NCBI GenBank assembly: GCA_020002185.1 | Contig: CM034543.1 | Span: 161,501-225,500 of the forward strand | DNA from: Paraescarpia echinospica | Lineage: Eukaryota; Annelida; Polychaeta; Sabellida; Siboglinidae | Length of the DNA stretch: 64,000 nt | Reading direction: 5' to 3' | In this document: positions 23,889 to 35,684 of the stretch, one piece after another | Layout: every line of letters starts with the position of its first letter | Numbering within the stretch: position 1 is the stretch's first letter | Made by a program: the position numbers and the translations under genes | The notes under the pieces: generated by a model | Seen by the model: only the letters and a program-made list of their open reading frames with translations | Told to the model about the DNA's origin: nothing | Databases searched by the model: none

Positions 23889-24503
23889 ATCAGAATTTAT
23901 TTAATAATAATAATCTAATTAGCTATTTAAAATAGTTTTGTCAACTGTGTTTACACTATTCACTGTCTATGTAGTCTTTAAGAAGACTGTTTTCTGTGCA
24001 CAAATGTTACACTTTTCGTAAGATTGCGTACGCTAGACTGCCTTATTTATTTAGGTTATACAGCGCCCTAGCGAATAAGAGAGACACTAGCTACATAAAC
24101 TTAGTTCGCCCGATTATCGCAAATGCTTAATTTTAACAACAAAGCTACCTTATCAAAATGTCTAGCAGGTACCGACTTACACAGATATTATCTTATGTAG
24201 GTAGTTTATGGTTGTTACTTTATCACCTATATATTCTACCACATAACGAGGTTTGTTAAATCTTGTTTACAAACTTATCGTAGCCGTAAGCTAACGTACC
24301 CTATTATCACTCACTAGACAAAAGTGTCCTAAAATACTTTATCTAACTAACTTTAAGCACAACTGCTACTCAATATATGTTTACTGCTACTTTATGAATG
24401 TTATTAAGGCAAGAATAATACTTATCAATCAGTAATTCCACTTGCTTATGAACTTTGATACACCACCAATTTCAACGATCTATCTCCGCCAAATATAGCC
24501 TCG
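23889..24503 (-). promoter_or_regulatory. LINE D 5' UTR, internal promoter region
   Basis: Noncoding leader upstream of ORF1 up to the satellite junction. It should contain the internal RNA polymerase II promoter of the LINE, though I see no TATA box or defined initiator. It carries a palindrome (AGTCTTTAAGAAGACT, 23973-23988), and related palindromes lie in the leader of copy E. The roughly 120 bp next to ORF1 align with copy E; farther upstream the match is weak. Confidence 0.6.
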
Positions 24504-26604
24504 AACGTTTCCCTCTTAGACAGCTTGCGTATGCGGGTAGGTTAACGTTTCCCTCTTAGACGGCTTGTGTAGGCGGGTAGGTTAACGTTTCCCTCTTAGA
24601 CATCTTGCGTATGCGGGTAGGTTAACGTTTCCCTCTTAGGCGGCTTGTGTAGGCGGGTAGGTTAACGTTTCCCTCTTAGACGGCTTGTGTAGGCGGGTAG
24701 GTTAACGTTTCCGTCTTAGACGGCTTGTGTAGGCGGGTACATTAAGGATTCCCTCTTAGGCGGTTTGTGTAGGCGGGTAGGTTAACGTTTCCCTCTTAGA
24801 CATCTTGCGTATGCGGGTAGGTTAACGTTTCCCTCTTAGGCGGCTTGTGTAGGCGGGTAGGTTAACGTTTCCCCCTTAGACAGCTTGTGTATGCGGGTAG
24901 GTTAACGTTTCCCTCTTAGACAGCTTGTGTATGCGGGTAGGTTAACGTTTCCCTCTTAGACAGCTTGCGTATGCGGGTAGGTTAACGTTTCCCTCTTAGA
25001 CAGCTTGTGTAGGCGGGTAGGTTAACGTTTCCCTCTTAGACGGCTTGTGTAGGCGGGTAGGTTAACGTTTCCCTCTTAGACAGCTTGCGTATGTGGGTAG
25101 GTTAACGTTTCCCTCTTAGGCGGCTTGTGTAGGCGGGTAGGTTAACGTTTCCCTCTTAGACGGCTGTGTAGGCGGGTAGGTTAACGTTTCCGTCTTAGAC
25201 GGCTTGTGTAGGCGGGTAGGTTAACGTTTCCCTCTTAGACAACTTGTGTATGCGGGTACGTTAAGGATTCCCTCTTAGACGGCTTGTGTAGGCGGGTAGG
25301 TTAACGTTTCCCTCTTAGACAGCTTGTGTTGGCGGGTAGGTTAACGTTTCCCTCTTAACGGCTTGTGTATGCGGGTAGGTTAACGTTTCCCTCTTAGACA
25401 GCTTGTGTATGCTGGTAGGTTAACGCTTCCCTCTTAGACAGCTTGTGTATGCGGGTAGGTTAACGTTTCCCTTTTAGACAGCTTGCGTATGCGGTAGGTT
25501 AACGTTTCCCTCTTAGACGGCTTGTGTAGGCGGGTAGGTTAACGTTTCCCTCTTAGACGGCTTGTGTAGGCGGGTAGGTTAACGTTTCCCTCTTAGACAG
25601 CTTGCGTATGTGGGTAGGTTAACGTTTCCCTCTTAGGCGGCTTGTGTAGGCGGGTAGGTTAACGTTTCCCTCTTAGACGGCTTGTGTAGGCGGGTAGGTT
25701 AACGTTTCCGTCTTAGACGGCTTGTGTAGGCGGGTAGGTTAACGTTTCCCTCTTAGACAGCTTGTGTATGCGGGTACGTTAAGGATTCCCTCTTAGACGG
25801 CTTGTGTAGGCGGGTAGGTTAACGTTTCCCTCTTAGACAGCTTGCGTATGCGGGTAGGTTAACGTTTCCCTCTTAGACGGCTTGTGTAGGCGGGTAGGTT
25901 AACGTTTCCCTTTTAGACAGTTTGTGTATGCGGGTAGGTTAACGTTTCCCTTTTAGGCGGCTTGTGTATGCGGGTAGGTTAACGTTTCCCTCTTAGACGG
26001 CTTGTGTATGCGGGTAGGTTAACGTTTCCCTCTTAGACAGCTTGTGTATGCGGGTAGGTTAACGTTTCCCTCTTAGACAGCTTGTGTAGGCGGGTAGGTT
26101 AACGTTTCCCTCTTAGACGGCTTGTGTAGGCGGGTAGGTTAACGTTTCCCTCTTAGACAGCTTGTGTATGCGGGTAGGTTAACGTTTCCCTCTTAGACAG
26201 CTTGCGTATGCGGGTAGGTTAACGTTTCCCTCTTATACGACTTGTGTAGGCGGGTAGGTTAACGTTTCCCTCTTAGATGGCTTGTGTAGGCGGGTAGGTT
26301 AACGTTTCCCTCTTAGACAGCTTGCGTATGCGGGTAGGTTAACGTTTCCCTCTTAGGCGGCTTGTGTAGGCGGGTAGGTTAACGTTTCCCTCTTAGACGG
26401 CTTGTGTATGCGGGTAGGTTAACGTTTCCCTCTTAGACGGCTTGTGTAGGCGGGTAGGTTAACGTTTCCCTCTTAGACAGCTTGTGTGTGCGGGTACGTT
26501 AAGGATTCCCTCTCAGACGGCTCGTGTAGGCGGGTAGGTTAACGTTTCCCTCTTAGACAGCTTGTGTATGCGGGTACGTTAAGGATTCCCTCTTAGACGG
26601 CTTG
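24504..26604 (+). repeat. 40-bp satellite array, right segment with higher-order repeat
   Basis: About 52 further monomers of the same 40-bp satellite. A diagnostic variant with GTAC.TTAAGGATTCCC occurs at 24737, 25256 and 25774, 518-519 bp apart, each time one or two monomers after another variant (TTTCCGTCTTAG). So a block of about 13 monomers was amplified as a higher-order unit. Two more variant copies lie at 26494 and 26574, 80 bp apart. No ORFs. Confidence 0.97.
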
Positions 26605-26690
26605 AACCTCGAACGCCAAACTTTCAGGGAATAATCTACGACCTCTAGAGTAAGACTTAGTACATATATATTTTCAAAATGTCCCACTTG
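26605..26690 (+). repeat. R1 repeat copy X, right flank of the satellite
   Basis: CTTGAACCTCGAACGCCAAA, then TTTCAGGGA.TAATCTACGACCTC, then a TATATTTTCAAAAT.CCCAC end. The same block follows the single satellite motif in copy Y (about 27240-27340) and copy Z (inverted, about 35270-35355). Confidence 0.8.
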
Positions 26691-27509
26691 TTTACCCAGA
26701 TCTTGTTTTATTTAACAGTTTTCACGACGGCTCAGTACCTTTTGTATTTTCATTGGTTTGCTACGTAGGTTTTGTCATGCAATAGATGATGCAGCGGGCC
26801 TGAATAGATTCGCAGTGGCGCTACATCGTGTCGAGCCATTCCAATCGGCGAAACCACTTTTGTTCTTCCTCCCACGGAAGGTGCACCATGCAAACATAAA
26901 TAATATATTTGTAACAGTTGTTACTTGTGTATCTTTGATTCGAATGGAATACAAGAAATCAATAGATGAGCTGGCTTATCCATATACACGTCGAGGAAAC
27001 AGGAGCATTCGACACGTCACCGTTGCGTCAAGGGCTCTAAGCTCTTATTGCTGAAGCATTTTGGGCGTGTCTCGATATGTCAGCCATCAGGAATTGTAAG
27101 ATTTCTCCAGAATCTCCCACTTTGAAGATATATTCTGAGTAAACCACAGCGTGATATTGATGTTTGTAGTTACAGATTATTATATGTACTTATAATCGAG
27201 CTTGCATATGCGGGTAGGTTAACGTTTCCCTCTTAAACGGCTTGAACCTCGACCGCCAAACTTTCAGGGATTAATCTACGACCTCTAAAATAAGACGTAC
27301 GACCTATATATTTTCAGAATACCCCACACATGTCAAGAGTCTCACCTTTTGTGAAGTAAATCAATTGTTCGGGAACTGATAATACAACATTACTTGTTAT
27401 GGAAATGTTAGCATTAGAACCAATCGTCATCTCTACGCGGATTGTATGTAAACTGAAACTACTGACGAACTGTAAATGTTATCCCAGTAAAGGCGAGTGC
27501 TGCCAACTC

Positions 27510-28100
27510 ATGGGGTTGGGACCATTAGTAGTACGTCAGCCCTTATTTGGTATGCGGTCGTCAAGGTGACCGGCTATAAACAACCGAATGTTATGCAATA
27601 TTTTAATGGATAATGAAAACTCTAAAGGCTGACAGTAACATATAGGTTCTTCAGGTGAAAAAATTTGACTGTTTCCCTCGTTTTAATTAAATAAACGCTT
27701 ACGAACCTTGTTGCAGTTCTTGTGTATAGCCCGTTGCTAGGATACGAAACCGGATGTCACGTAATTCTCATTGGAGGCCATTAGTCATTGCCCTTATTTG
27801 TTGTTCGGTCGTCAAGGTGATCCGCCATATTGGCTGTACACAATCGAATGTTGTGTATTGTTTACCATGGAATCAAAACGATGCAGCAGTATTTTGATGG
27901 ATAGTGACATCTCTAACGCCTGACAGTAATATACTAGTTCTGAAGGTGACCGGCCAAAGATGTGCAGCAGTCAAACCAGTGGACCGTTTCCCTCGTTTGA
28001 TTACAATAGACAATGACGCGCCTACTGACAGTTGTTGTGTATAGCCTGCCAAAGGCCGTTGCTAGGATACGCAGCCGGATGTCACGTAATCGTTAATAGA
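27510..28100 (+). repeat. Two-copy direct repeat of about 290 bp within R1
   Basis: Segments 27520-27765 and 27780-28095 share blocks in order: GCCCTTATTTG, CGGTCGTCAAGGTGA, ATCGAATGTT-like, TTTCCCTCGTTT, TGTGTATAGCC, CGTTGCTAGGATACG and CCGGATGTCACGTAAT. The block is absent from R1 copy Z, so it is an insertion that later duplicated or a composite insert. Confidence 0.7.
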
Positions 28101-28793
28101 TTTAATTGGTGCAGTGGGTGTCCTTAAACTTCGACAAACACACGCTTGGTGGCATTCGTAATCCCACAGCAACAGGGGGCGGTTACATGTGTAACATATC
28201 AATAGAATATCGTCTACAGGGGAACTTCCGGTGGTGAATTGGTTGATATTTGGTGCAGCAAACTTGCGAAAATATAAGGTTATTTGATCAAGATAAGTGA
28301 TATTACTGAGTGTATAGCATGCATAACGTAATTATAGATATATATTAAGCAATATTTTTTTTTAAAGTTAGCTAGAGGGAGTAATCTAGAGTAGATTAAA
28401 AGTAGGCGATTTGCGAACGATAATTGGGGACGTTAATGTAATCGGAACGTTGTTTACAAAAAAGGTCACTGGCGAAGTTAACGTAACGTGAACGACAATA
28501 GAATAGCGTTATTTGAGATAATCGATGTAGTTAGATGAGTAATTAAAACCTGAAATAACAACCTTTTAAAGTGTATATTAGTACAGAGGAAACAGTCTTT
28601 GTAAAGACTACCTTGCATCTAAGCCTAACTTGAATATATTGTCATCGACATCGTAACTAGGTAAGGCACGGTGTGTCACTGTGTGTCAACAAATATAACT
28701 AAATACAACCTAAACAATCAAGTGTAAATTGTACACAGAAAAGTCTTTTCAAAGACTATGTAAAAACTATTTTGAACATAAATAAATTATGAT

Positions 28794-30150
28794 ATGGCAC
28801 CTTGCAAGCGGCAAGCTGGGTGGATTTTGCGTTGTCTGGCTGTCCAAAATCATGAGCAGACACCAAAGATGACGGATTCACATTTCGGTGTATGGGGTGT
28901 TTGAGGGTGGAATGTCTGATGAAGGAGGTGTGACAGTTGACGGATATAGTGAAGGAGATGGAGGTGAGACTCAACAAAGAAATAGACGGAGCAGAGAGGA
29001 ATGACGCGGAGAGAGTTGAGAATTCTACAACACAGAAGGAGCAGAGTTGTGACACGGAGACTGAAGAAAGGAGACTGAGAGGAGGGAAGATGGCCGGTGT
29101 GAAGGAACAAGAAATTGAGAAGACAGAGGGACGGAGGAAAAGTGTTCGGCAGATGAAAAGAAAACGGGTCAGTGGGGATAGATCAACAGGTAGACAGACT
29201 GTAGAAAACGAGGAGAGACGCGACAGCGATACAGGTGGTGAAGAGGTAGATATACAAAGGGACAGTTGGTAAGACTGTGAGACAGAAGACTGATGGAAGA
29301 AGACAGTGTTCAGCAAAAAACAGAAAACATGACAAGCGTGAAGGTGACAGGGGAGAAAGTGACCGTAGTGAAGGAGGTAGCCGGGGGAAAGGGACGGGAG
29401 AGGAGAGAAGAAAATGTGATGGGTGGAAAGATGAAGGGACGAGAGGAAGTGAGAGTAAATGTACTAGAAGAGAAGATGACAGGAGGAAAGGAGACAAGAG
29501 AAAACGCGACAGGGAAGAAGGGAATGGAAGAGAATGTGACAGGAGAGAAGACGGCAAGGGGAAAAGACAACAGCCAGACATATGCAAACCGGAGGAGCTA
29601 CTCCGATGCAGTGATTGAGGGGGAAAGGAGAAAAGAGAGAGTGTTTATGGGCGATTCATTTCTGAGAAAAATAGACAAGACTATATGCGAGGGGAAGGAC
29701 GTTGTTGTATGTCTACCGGGGCTAGGATAGAGCATGTGACCGAAAGGGTAGAGAAGGTATTGGGGCATGGCAAGGGAGGGTCTATACTAGTACACGTAGG
29801 GACAAACAATGCACACAAGGAGGGAACAACTGGGATAGTTCAGAAGTACAGGCATTTAGTCAGGAAGCTAAAGAAGACAAGAGTGGAACAGGTTGTTCTC
29901 TCAGGAATTTTGCCAGTAATGGGAGGAAGGGGGCAACATACAGAAACTGTATGAGGATGGCGATCAACGCACTAGTTGAGCAGATGTGTGAAGAAGAGGG
30001 CGTGAGATTCATAGAGTTATGGGGGTACTTTGTTGGGAGAGAAGATATGTACATGAGAGATGGCCTCCATCTATGTGGAAAGGGGGCAGCAGTATTCTCA
30101 TAAAATCTGCTGCGATCTGTTGACAGTGGGACAGGTTGCATCTATTTAAA
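28794..30150 (+). pseudogene. LINE E ORF1 relic
   Basis: Starts at an ATG corresponding to copy D ORF1 (MAPCKRQ) but lacks part of the PHD finger. It then runs through a charged, acidic/basic linker in shifting frames (28937-29272, 29293-29730). The esterase region keeps FMGDSFLRK (GDS block), a VHVGTNNA block, and a DGLHL-like end (about 30058-30075). Multiple frameshifts make it non-functional. Confidence 0.85.
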
Positions 30151-33026
30151 CTAAATTCCCAGGGGGGACTCGCAGAGAAGCCTGAAACTGGAGACATAGA
30201 TAAAGACAGCAAAAATAATTCAGCAAGGAACAGTCTGGAAAACTGTTCTGAAGCTGGATATAAATGTGTTTGTTTAAATGCAAGGAGTATAGTAAACAAA
30301 AGAAATGAACTAAACATTATGGTAGAAGATATTGACCCTCACATAATAGGTATAACCGAATCATGGGCAACAATCGATATATCAGATGCCGAATTGGGAC
30401 TGACAGGATATATAATGCGTTTAGAAAAGATAGAATAGGAAGAAGGGGAGGTGGAGTTATTTTTATATATTAAAGAATCTATCCAGGCTTATGAAATAAA
30501 TTAGACAGAGAAGCAGATTGCGAAGAAGCTGTTTGGTGTAACATAGTTACAGGAAACTCAACGGTAACGGTTGGATTAGTTTATCGAACTCCAAACATAA
30601 GCATAGAAGAGAATGAAAAAAATGAAAAACGCTATAAGGGAAGTGAGCAAACGGGACTGTCTTATTATGGGGGATTTTAACCATGGGCATATAAAAAGGA
30701 AATCTCTACAGAGTATGGGTAGTGAGGACCACAAGTTTTTAGTTTTAGTACAAGATAGTTTCCTTTCTCAACATGTGCTAGAACCAACAAGGGGAGAGAA
30801 AGTGTTAGACATAGTTTTGTCCTCAGAGAATAAATTAGTTGACAATGTCAGGATATGTGTGCGACTGGGGAATAGTGATCACAACCAGATACATTTTACC
30901 ATCAAAGTAAAATCAGAAAGGAATAGTAAAAAGCAGAACAAGAGAAATTTCCACAAAGGAAAATATAAGGACATCAGGAAATATTTAGCAAAGATAGACT
31001 GGAATAACACACTGAAGAATAAGACAGCAACAGAATGCTGGAATATCTTAAAGAGTGAAATTGAATGCATCAGCGTCAAATTTGTTCCCGTAAAAACACG
31101 GGAAACGGTCCTAAAAGAAACACTTATCGAAAGAAGCAATTAGAAAAATTAAGTATAAACAAATGATGTGGAAGTCATATAGACATACTGGAAATGACGC
31201 AGACTACAACATTTATAAAGAAGCACTAACCCAAGCTACAGCCGAAATTAGAAATTCAAGGAGAAGCTATGAACATAAATTAGCTTGTAATATAAAACAT
31301 GACAGCAAGAGTTTTTATGCGTATGTTCGAAGCAAACGGAAAGTTCAGGATAACATCGGTCCTCTAGAAGATAATGCTGGAAATATAATATCAGAAGGAT
31401 TCTTAATGGCAGAAGACCTGAATGACTATTTTAGTTCAGTGTTTACCAGAGAAGACACTAGTTCACTGCCAGTACCACAGGCTAAGTTCAAGGGGGCAGA
31501 ATCAAACTATTTAAGACAGCTAATTGTAACCCCAGAAATGGTAGCTAAGAAAATCAGGACTATGAAGGATAATAAATCACCTGGAGTGGATGGTATTCCA
31601 CCCAAACTACTATTGGAAATTGTAGAACAAATTAGCATACCGCTTGCAACAGTTTTCAACTGATCATTAGAAGAGGGAATGGTTCCTTTAGAATGGAAAG
31701 AAGCAGACATTATACCGTTATTTAAAAAAGGTTCGAGAAACAAGTCAAATAATTATAGACCAGTTAGTTTAACATCGGTGATTTGTAAATTATTAGAAAG
31801 ACTAATTAAAGATCACATGGTGGATTTTCTTGTTAATCATAATTTGATAAACCCATCTCAACATGGGTTTCTAAAAGCGAGGTCATGCTTAACAAATATG
31901 TTATGTTTTTTGGAAGATATCACTAAGTGGGTAGATGATGGATCACCAGTTGATATCATCTACTTAGATTTTCAAAAAGCTTTCGACAAAGTGCCACATC
32001 AACGATTACTGCTTAAACTAAAGGCCCATGGCATACGAAATGGTATAATTAACTGGATAGAAAAATGGCTGATTGACAGAAGACAACGGGTAGTTGTTGA
32101 TGGGGAGGCTTCAAACTGGAAATCAGTTTTGAGTGGGGTTCCACAGGGATCAGTACTGGGACCTATATTATTCTTAATATATATAAACGATTTGGACGAT
32201 GATATAGCTAGCAAGGTGTTGAAATTTGCGGATGATACAAAAGTGTTTAGAAGGATTAAAAGTGATGGAGATAGACAGCATTTACAAGATGATCTTGACA
32301 GGTTGATCAAACGGTCTGAAAAGTGGCAAATATTGTTCAATTTTCGGAAATGTAAATGCCTTCACACAGGACATGAAAACGAATATGTAGAATATACAAT
32401 GGGGGGAACTGTACTAAGTACTAATGTAAAAGAAAAAGACGGGGCTGACAATTAGTGCTGACATGAAGGTTTCAGAGCAGTGTGGAATTGAAGCTTCAAA
32501 AGGAAATCAAATCCTTGGATTGATTAGGCGAAATATAGCATATAAAGAAAAATAATTAATAATACCGCTGTACAAAACAATAGTTAGGCCTCATTTAGAA
32601 TATTGTATGCAAGCGTGGAGGCCATACCGCAAGAAGGACATAGATATGCTAGAAAGAGTACAGAGAAGAGCGACTAAAATGATATCAAAACTGAGGGATC
32701 TTAGTTATGAAAAACGCCTAAAAGAATGTGGTTTAACAACACTAGAGACCAGGAGATTGAGAGGAGATCAAATAGAAGTGTTTAAAATAATGAATGGTTA
32801 TGAAAATATTAATAGAAATATGTTTTTTTCAGTTAAGAAAGATAGAAAGACTAGAGGACATGAAATTACATTAGCAAAGGAGCAGTGTAGATTAGACGTA
32901 AGAAAGTTCTCATTTTCACAAAGGACTGTGATTGAATAAAACAAATTATCTGATGTGGATGCTAGTAGTGTGAATATGTTTAAAAATATAATCGACACAT
33001 ACCTCAGAAGGGCTGGATATATGTAG
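30136..33026 (+). pseudogene. LINE E ORF2 relic
   Basis: Endonuclease segments (CLNARSIVNKR, ITESWAT, MGDFNHG, NSDHNQI) appear in the 30136-30438 and 30613-31143 frames, a linker in 31163-31663, and the RT in 31679-32455 with all palm motifs including KFADDTKVF. The thumb and tail follow in 32607-32939. A stop at about 31663 and several frameshifts separate the pieces. Its RT palm is nearly identical to that of copy D, so it probably decayed fairly recently. Confidence 0.88.
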
Positions 33027-33410
33027 ATAAAAGGGTTGGACTCTCGATAAGCCAAAGGGCTTCCTTGTCCACCTGCCATCTAGAGTTAATTCTCTGGATG
33101 GCAATCTTGTTAAATCTTGTTAAAATATACTTGAATAGGACATGAGTATGCATGAATATTACTATATTTGTGTCAGATATAGGACCTATATACACTACAC
33201 CTGAATGATACGTGTGATTAATATACATATGTAAAACACGCACGTAAGATATGTCATAGATATATACCATGGATTAACCAGTCCCCTACATCGACGCAAC
33301 ATGTCTTACTGCGCTTGTCTTTTCGCCTTGTGGCAAGAAATACTTCCGGTGAGACGTGGGTGCACGTAAACAATAGCTCATCCGCATACTAATTAATGTG
33401 TGAGCCGTGT

Positions 33411-34180
33411 CGCATTATACAATTAATAAAGCTAAAAAAATTAAATGTATAAAAAAACTAAACATGTTAAATTAATATGTTAAATTAATTAATTAATTAT
33501 AGTTAAGCCAAATAATTGAAATGTCAATTCTACTATATATATCAAACATCAAATAAATCACTATATCAAAATGCGATTATTATAATGTTAGTGGTAGTTT
33601 ATTGTATTATTTCATAGCTATATTGTTCTTATAATTGTTTTCACATACATATATAGCCACTGATGTGTCAACATAAGTTTTAGATGAATGGAGTTTAAAT
33701 GAAATCTCAAAAGTTACACGGATTAATAAACAATGGGTAACTACTATTGGAAATTCTGCCTACCTTAGCTTTGGACTAGGCGCTTACCTTGGCTTAGGAT
33801 TAGCAGTCCGAATACTCCATTGACAGACGTTTCATTATACATGTGTACATTCTTTTGTACTGGGTTGGGTTAATTATCAGTTACCGTCCAAAGTGATCGC
33901 TGCACTGCATATTAAAATAACATTCTGAAGAATTCATACACGGCGTAGTCTTTGAAAAGAATGTTAGTTCGTAGTCTACAGTCACTGACTTCAACTTGTC
34001 AGTCGTCTTCGAAACGCAGTCGCGGCCGCGTCGTGACAACTCAGCTGATTAGACTTTTTTATAGCCAATATTCGAAGTTTCCACTCATCGTGTGCCCATA
34101 TTGTTCCTTGTTCTTCACATTGCACAATAACTGTGAAATAGTTTACCATTATTCGTCATTTGACACGGTTCACAAATTAA
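33411..34180. other. No recognised gene
   Basis: A/T-rich sequence with a (TTAA)n-like tract near 33485. The frame at 33952-34287 has no known motif. It lies between the inverted R1 copies Y and Z. Confidence 0.4.
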
Positions 34181-34369
34181 TTAGTAAGCGGATGTGCTTT
34201 TGTTTACGTGTATCCACGTCTAACCGTAAGTATTTGATGCCTCTCGGCGAAAAGACATGCGCAGTAAGATATGTAGCGTCGATGTAGAGGAGCGGTTCAT
34301 TCATGGTATTCTACGTAACTATGACATGTCTTATGCGCGTGTGTAGGATACATAGTTCATATATCTTGT

Positions 34370-34890
34370 CTAGCAAGAGTAGTTACAAGATCTCCTCGTT
34401 TTTCTCGCTCTGTACCACTTTTAAAGTCTTTGCATTGGCTTCTTGTACGATATCGTATAATATTTAAGATATGTACAATTACATACCAGGCACTGTCCAG
34501 TAAGCAACCATCTTATTTGCATTCATTGCTTACTCCTGTAAAAAAAACCTATCCAGCTTCGATCATCTAGTTCTGGTCTACTTTTTGTTCCTAGAGTCAA
34601 CACTTACATAGGAATTAGGGCTTTTTCTGTTGCTGCACCAACTCTGGAATATGCTCCCTCTTAGTGTTAGATCAGTTGAAAATATTACAAAATTCCGTCG
34701 TCATTTAAAAACTTATCTTTACAACCTTGCTTATCCACGTAGCTCCCTAGCGCCTTGACCCATCTGTTGATAACTGGAATACTACTTATGGATTTTGAGA
34801 TTGACCAATCCTTTTGTTTTGATGCGTCTCTGAGCTTGGTTTCCAAGGATTTAGGCGCAATAGAAGTTATACGATTATTATTATTATTAT
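34370..34890 (+). mobile_element. L2-clade LINE fragment, 3' end
   Basis: Encodes the C-terminus typical of L2 ORF2: SPRFSRSVPLLKSLHWLLVRYR, FKICTITYQAL, PSYLHSLL, then RVNTYIGIRAFSVAAPTLWNMLPLSVR and FRRHLKTYLYNLAY (in two frames). The 3' UTR ends in GGCGCAATAGAAGTTATACG and (ATT)n, the usual L2 tail. It is 5'-truncated and frameshifted, and lies inside R1 copy Z. Confidence 0.88.
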
Positions 34891-35684
34891 ATTCATGTAT
34901 ATCAAGCAGACGTCCTACTCAAGTATCTTCTACACATATATTACACACGTAAACGCCCCCTGTTGCATACTTGTGTCATTATGAATGCTACCAAGCGGAT
35001 GTTTGTCGTACTTTAGGACACCCGCTGCACCAATATTGACATAGCCTCGATTATCCAGGCGCCGTCAGGTGGCAGCAGTCACCCTCACATATGCCTGAGA
35101 TATTATCTATGGCTTTCTAATGTTCGTCAGTAATCTCAATTCACTCAGAATCCGCGTAGAGATGGCGATTGACTCTAACGCTAACTTTTAAATTAAAAGT
35201 AGTGTCGTATCAGTTTCCGAACAACTGATATACTCCATAAAAGATGTGAATCTTCACATGTGTGGGGTATTTTGAAAATATAAATGCCGTACGTCTTATT
35301 CTAGAGGTCGTAGATTAATCCCTGAAAGTTTGGCGCTCGAGGTTCAAGCTGTTTAAGAGAGAAACGTTAACCTACCTATCCATTATAAGTATATATAATA
35401 ATCTGCAACTACACACAACAATATCACGCATGTGGTTTACTCAGAATATATCTTCAAAGAGGGAGATTCTGTGGAAATCTTATAATTCCTTATGGCTAAC
35501 ATATTGAGACACGTCCCCAAAGCTTCAGCAATAAGCAATTAGAGCCCTTGACGCTACGGTGACGTGTCGAATGCTCTTGTTTCCTTGATGTGTATATGGA
35601 CAAGCCAGCTCGTCTGTTGATTTCTTGTATTCCATTCGAATCAAAGATACACAGGTAGCAACTGTCTTAAAGCCATACAGCAGG

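Larger units (their letters stand above)
19690..24503 (-). mobile_element. Full-length CR1-type LINE copy D
   Basis: A 4.8-kb minus-strand non-LTR retrotransposon inserted within the satellite. The 3' end (19690-19720) is a 10-bp tandem repeat, (AATCTTGTTA)n on the sense strand. The 5' end lies near 24503. It contains a 5' UTR of about 600 bp, ORF1 (PHD finger plus SGNH esterase) and ORF2 (AP endonuclease plus RT), the architecture of CR1/L2-group LINEs. The satellite resumes in phase, with at most a 3-bp AAC duplication, consistent with the very short target duplications of CR1. ORF1 is open. ORF2 is broken only by indels in homopolymer runs, so the copy is young or even intact if these are assembly errors. 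Confidence 0.93.
28213..33122 (+). mobile_element. Full-length CR1-type LINE copy E, decayed
   Basis: A 4.9-kb sense-strand copy with 5' UTR (28213-28793), ORF1 relic, ORF2 relic and 3' terminal repeat (about 33105-33122). R1 sequence stops before 28213 with AGAATAT and resumes after the element with AATATACTTG, so AATAT may be a 5-bp target duplication. Two 16-bp palindromes (28594-28609 and 28742-28757) lie in its leader. It is closely related to copy D but carries many frameshifts and stops. Confidence 0.9.
26695..33410 (+). repeat. R1 dispersed repeat copy Y, interrupted by LINE E
   Basis: R1 is an unclassified dispersed repeat of at least 1.5 kb. In this copy it runs 26695-28212, is interrupted by LINE E, and resumes at about 33123-33410. 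It holds only one satellite motif (about 27205-27243). Compared with copy Z it has an extra, internally duplicated block (27510-28100). Frame 26758-27054 lies in it, but the related frame of copy Z is no better conserved than the rest, so I do not treat it as a gene. It has no recognised transposase, and its termini and class are undetermined. A Helitron-like or other non-autonomous DNA element would fit an internal minisatellite. Confidence 0.7.

Noticed and set aside
19191..26604. CRISPR array
   Set aside because: The 40-bp units are directly adjacent with no unique spacers, and the context is an animal genome with LINEs; it is a satellite.
26758..27054. 98-codon ORF conserved between R1 copies
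   Set aside because: The inverted copy at 35944-35525 is disrupted by an insertion and no more conserved than noncoding R1 parts; conservation reflects the repeat, not protein selection.
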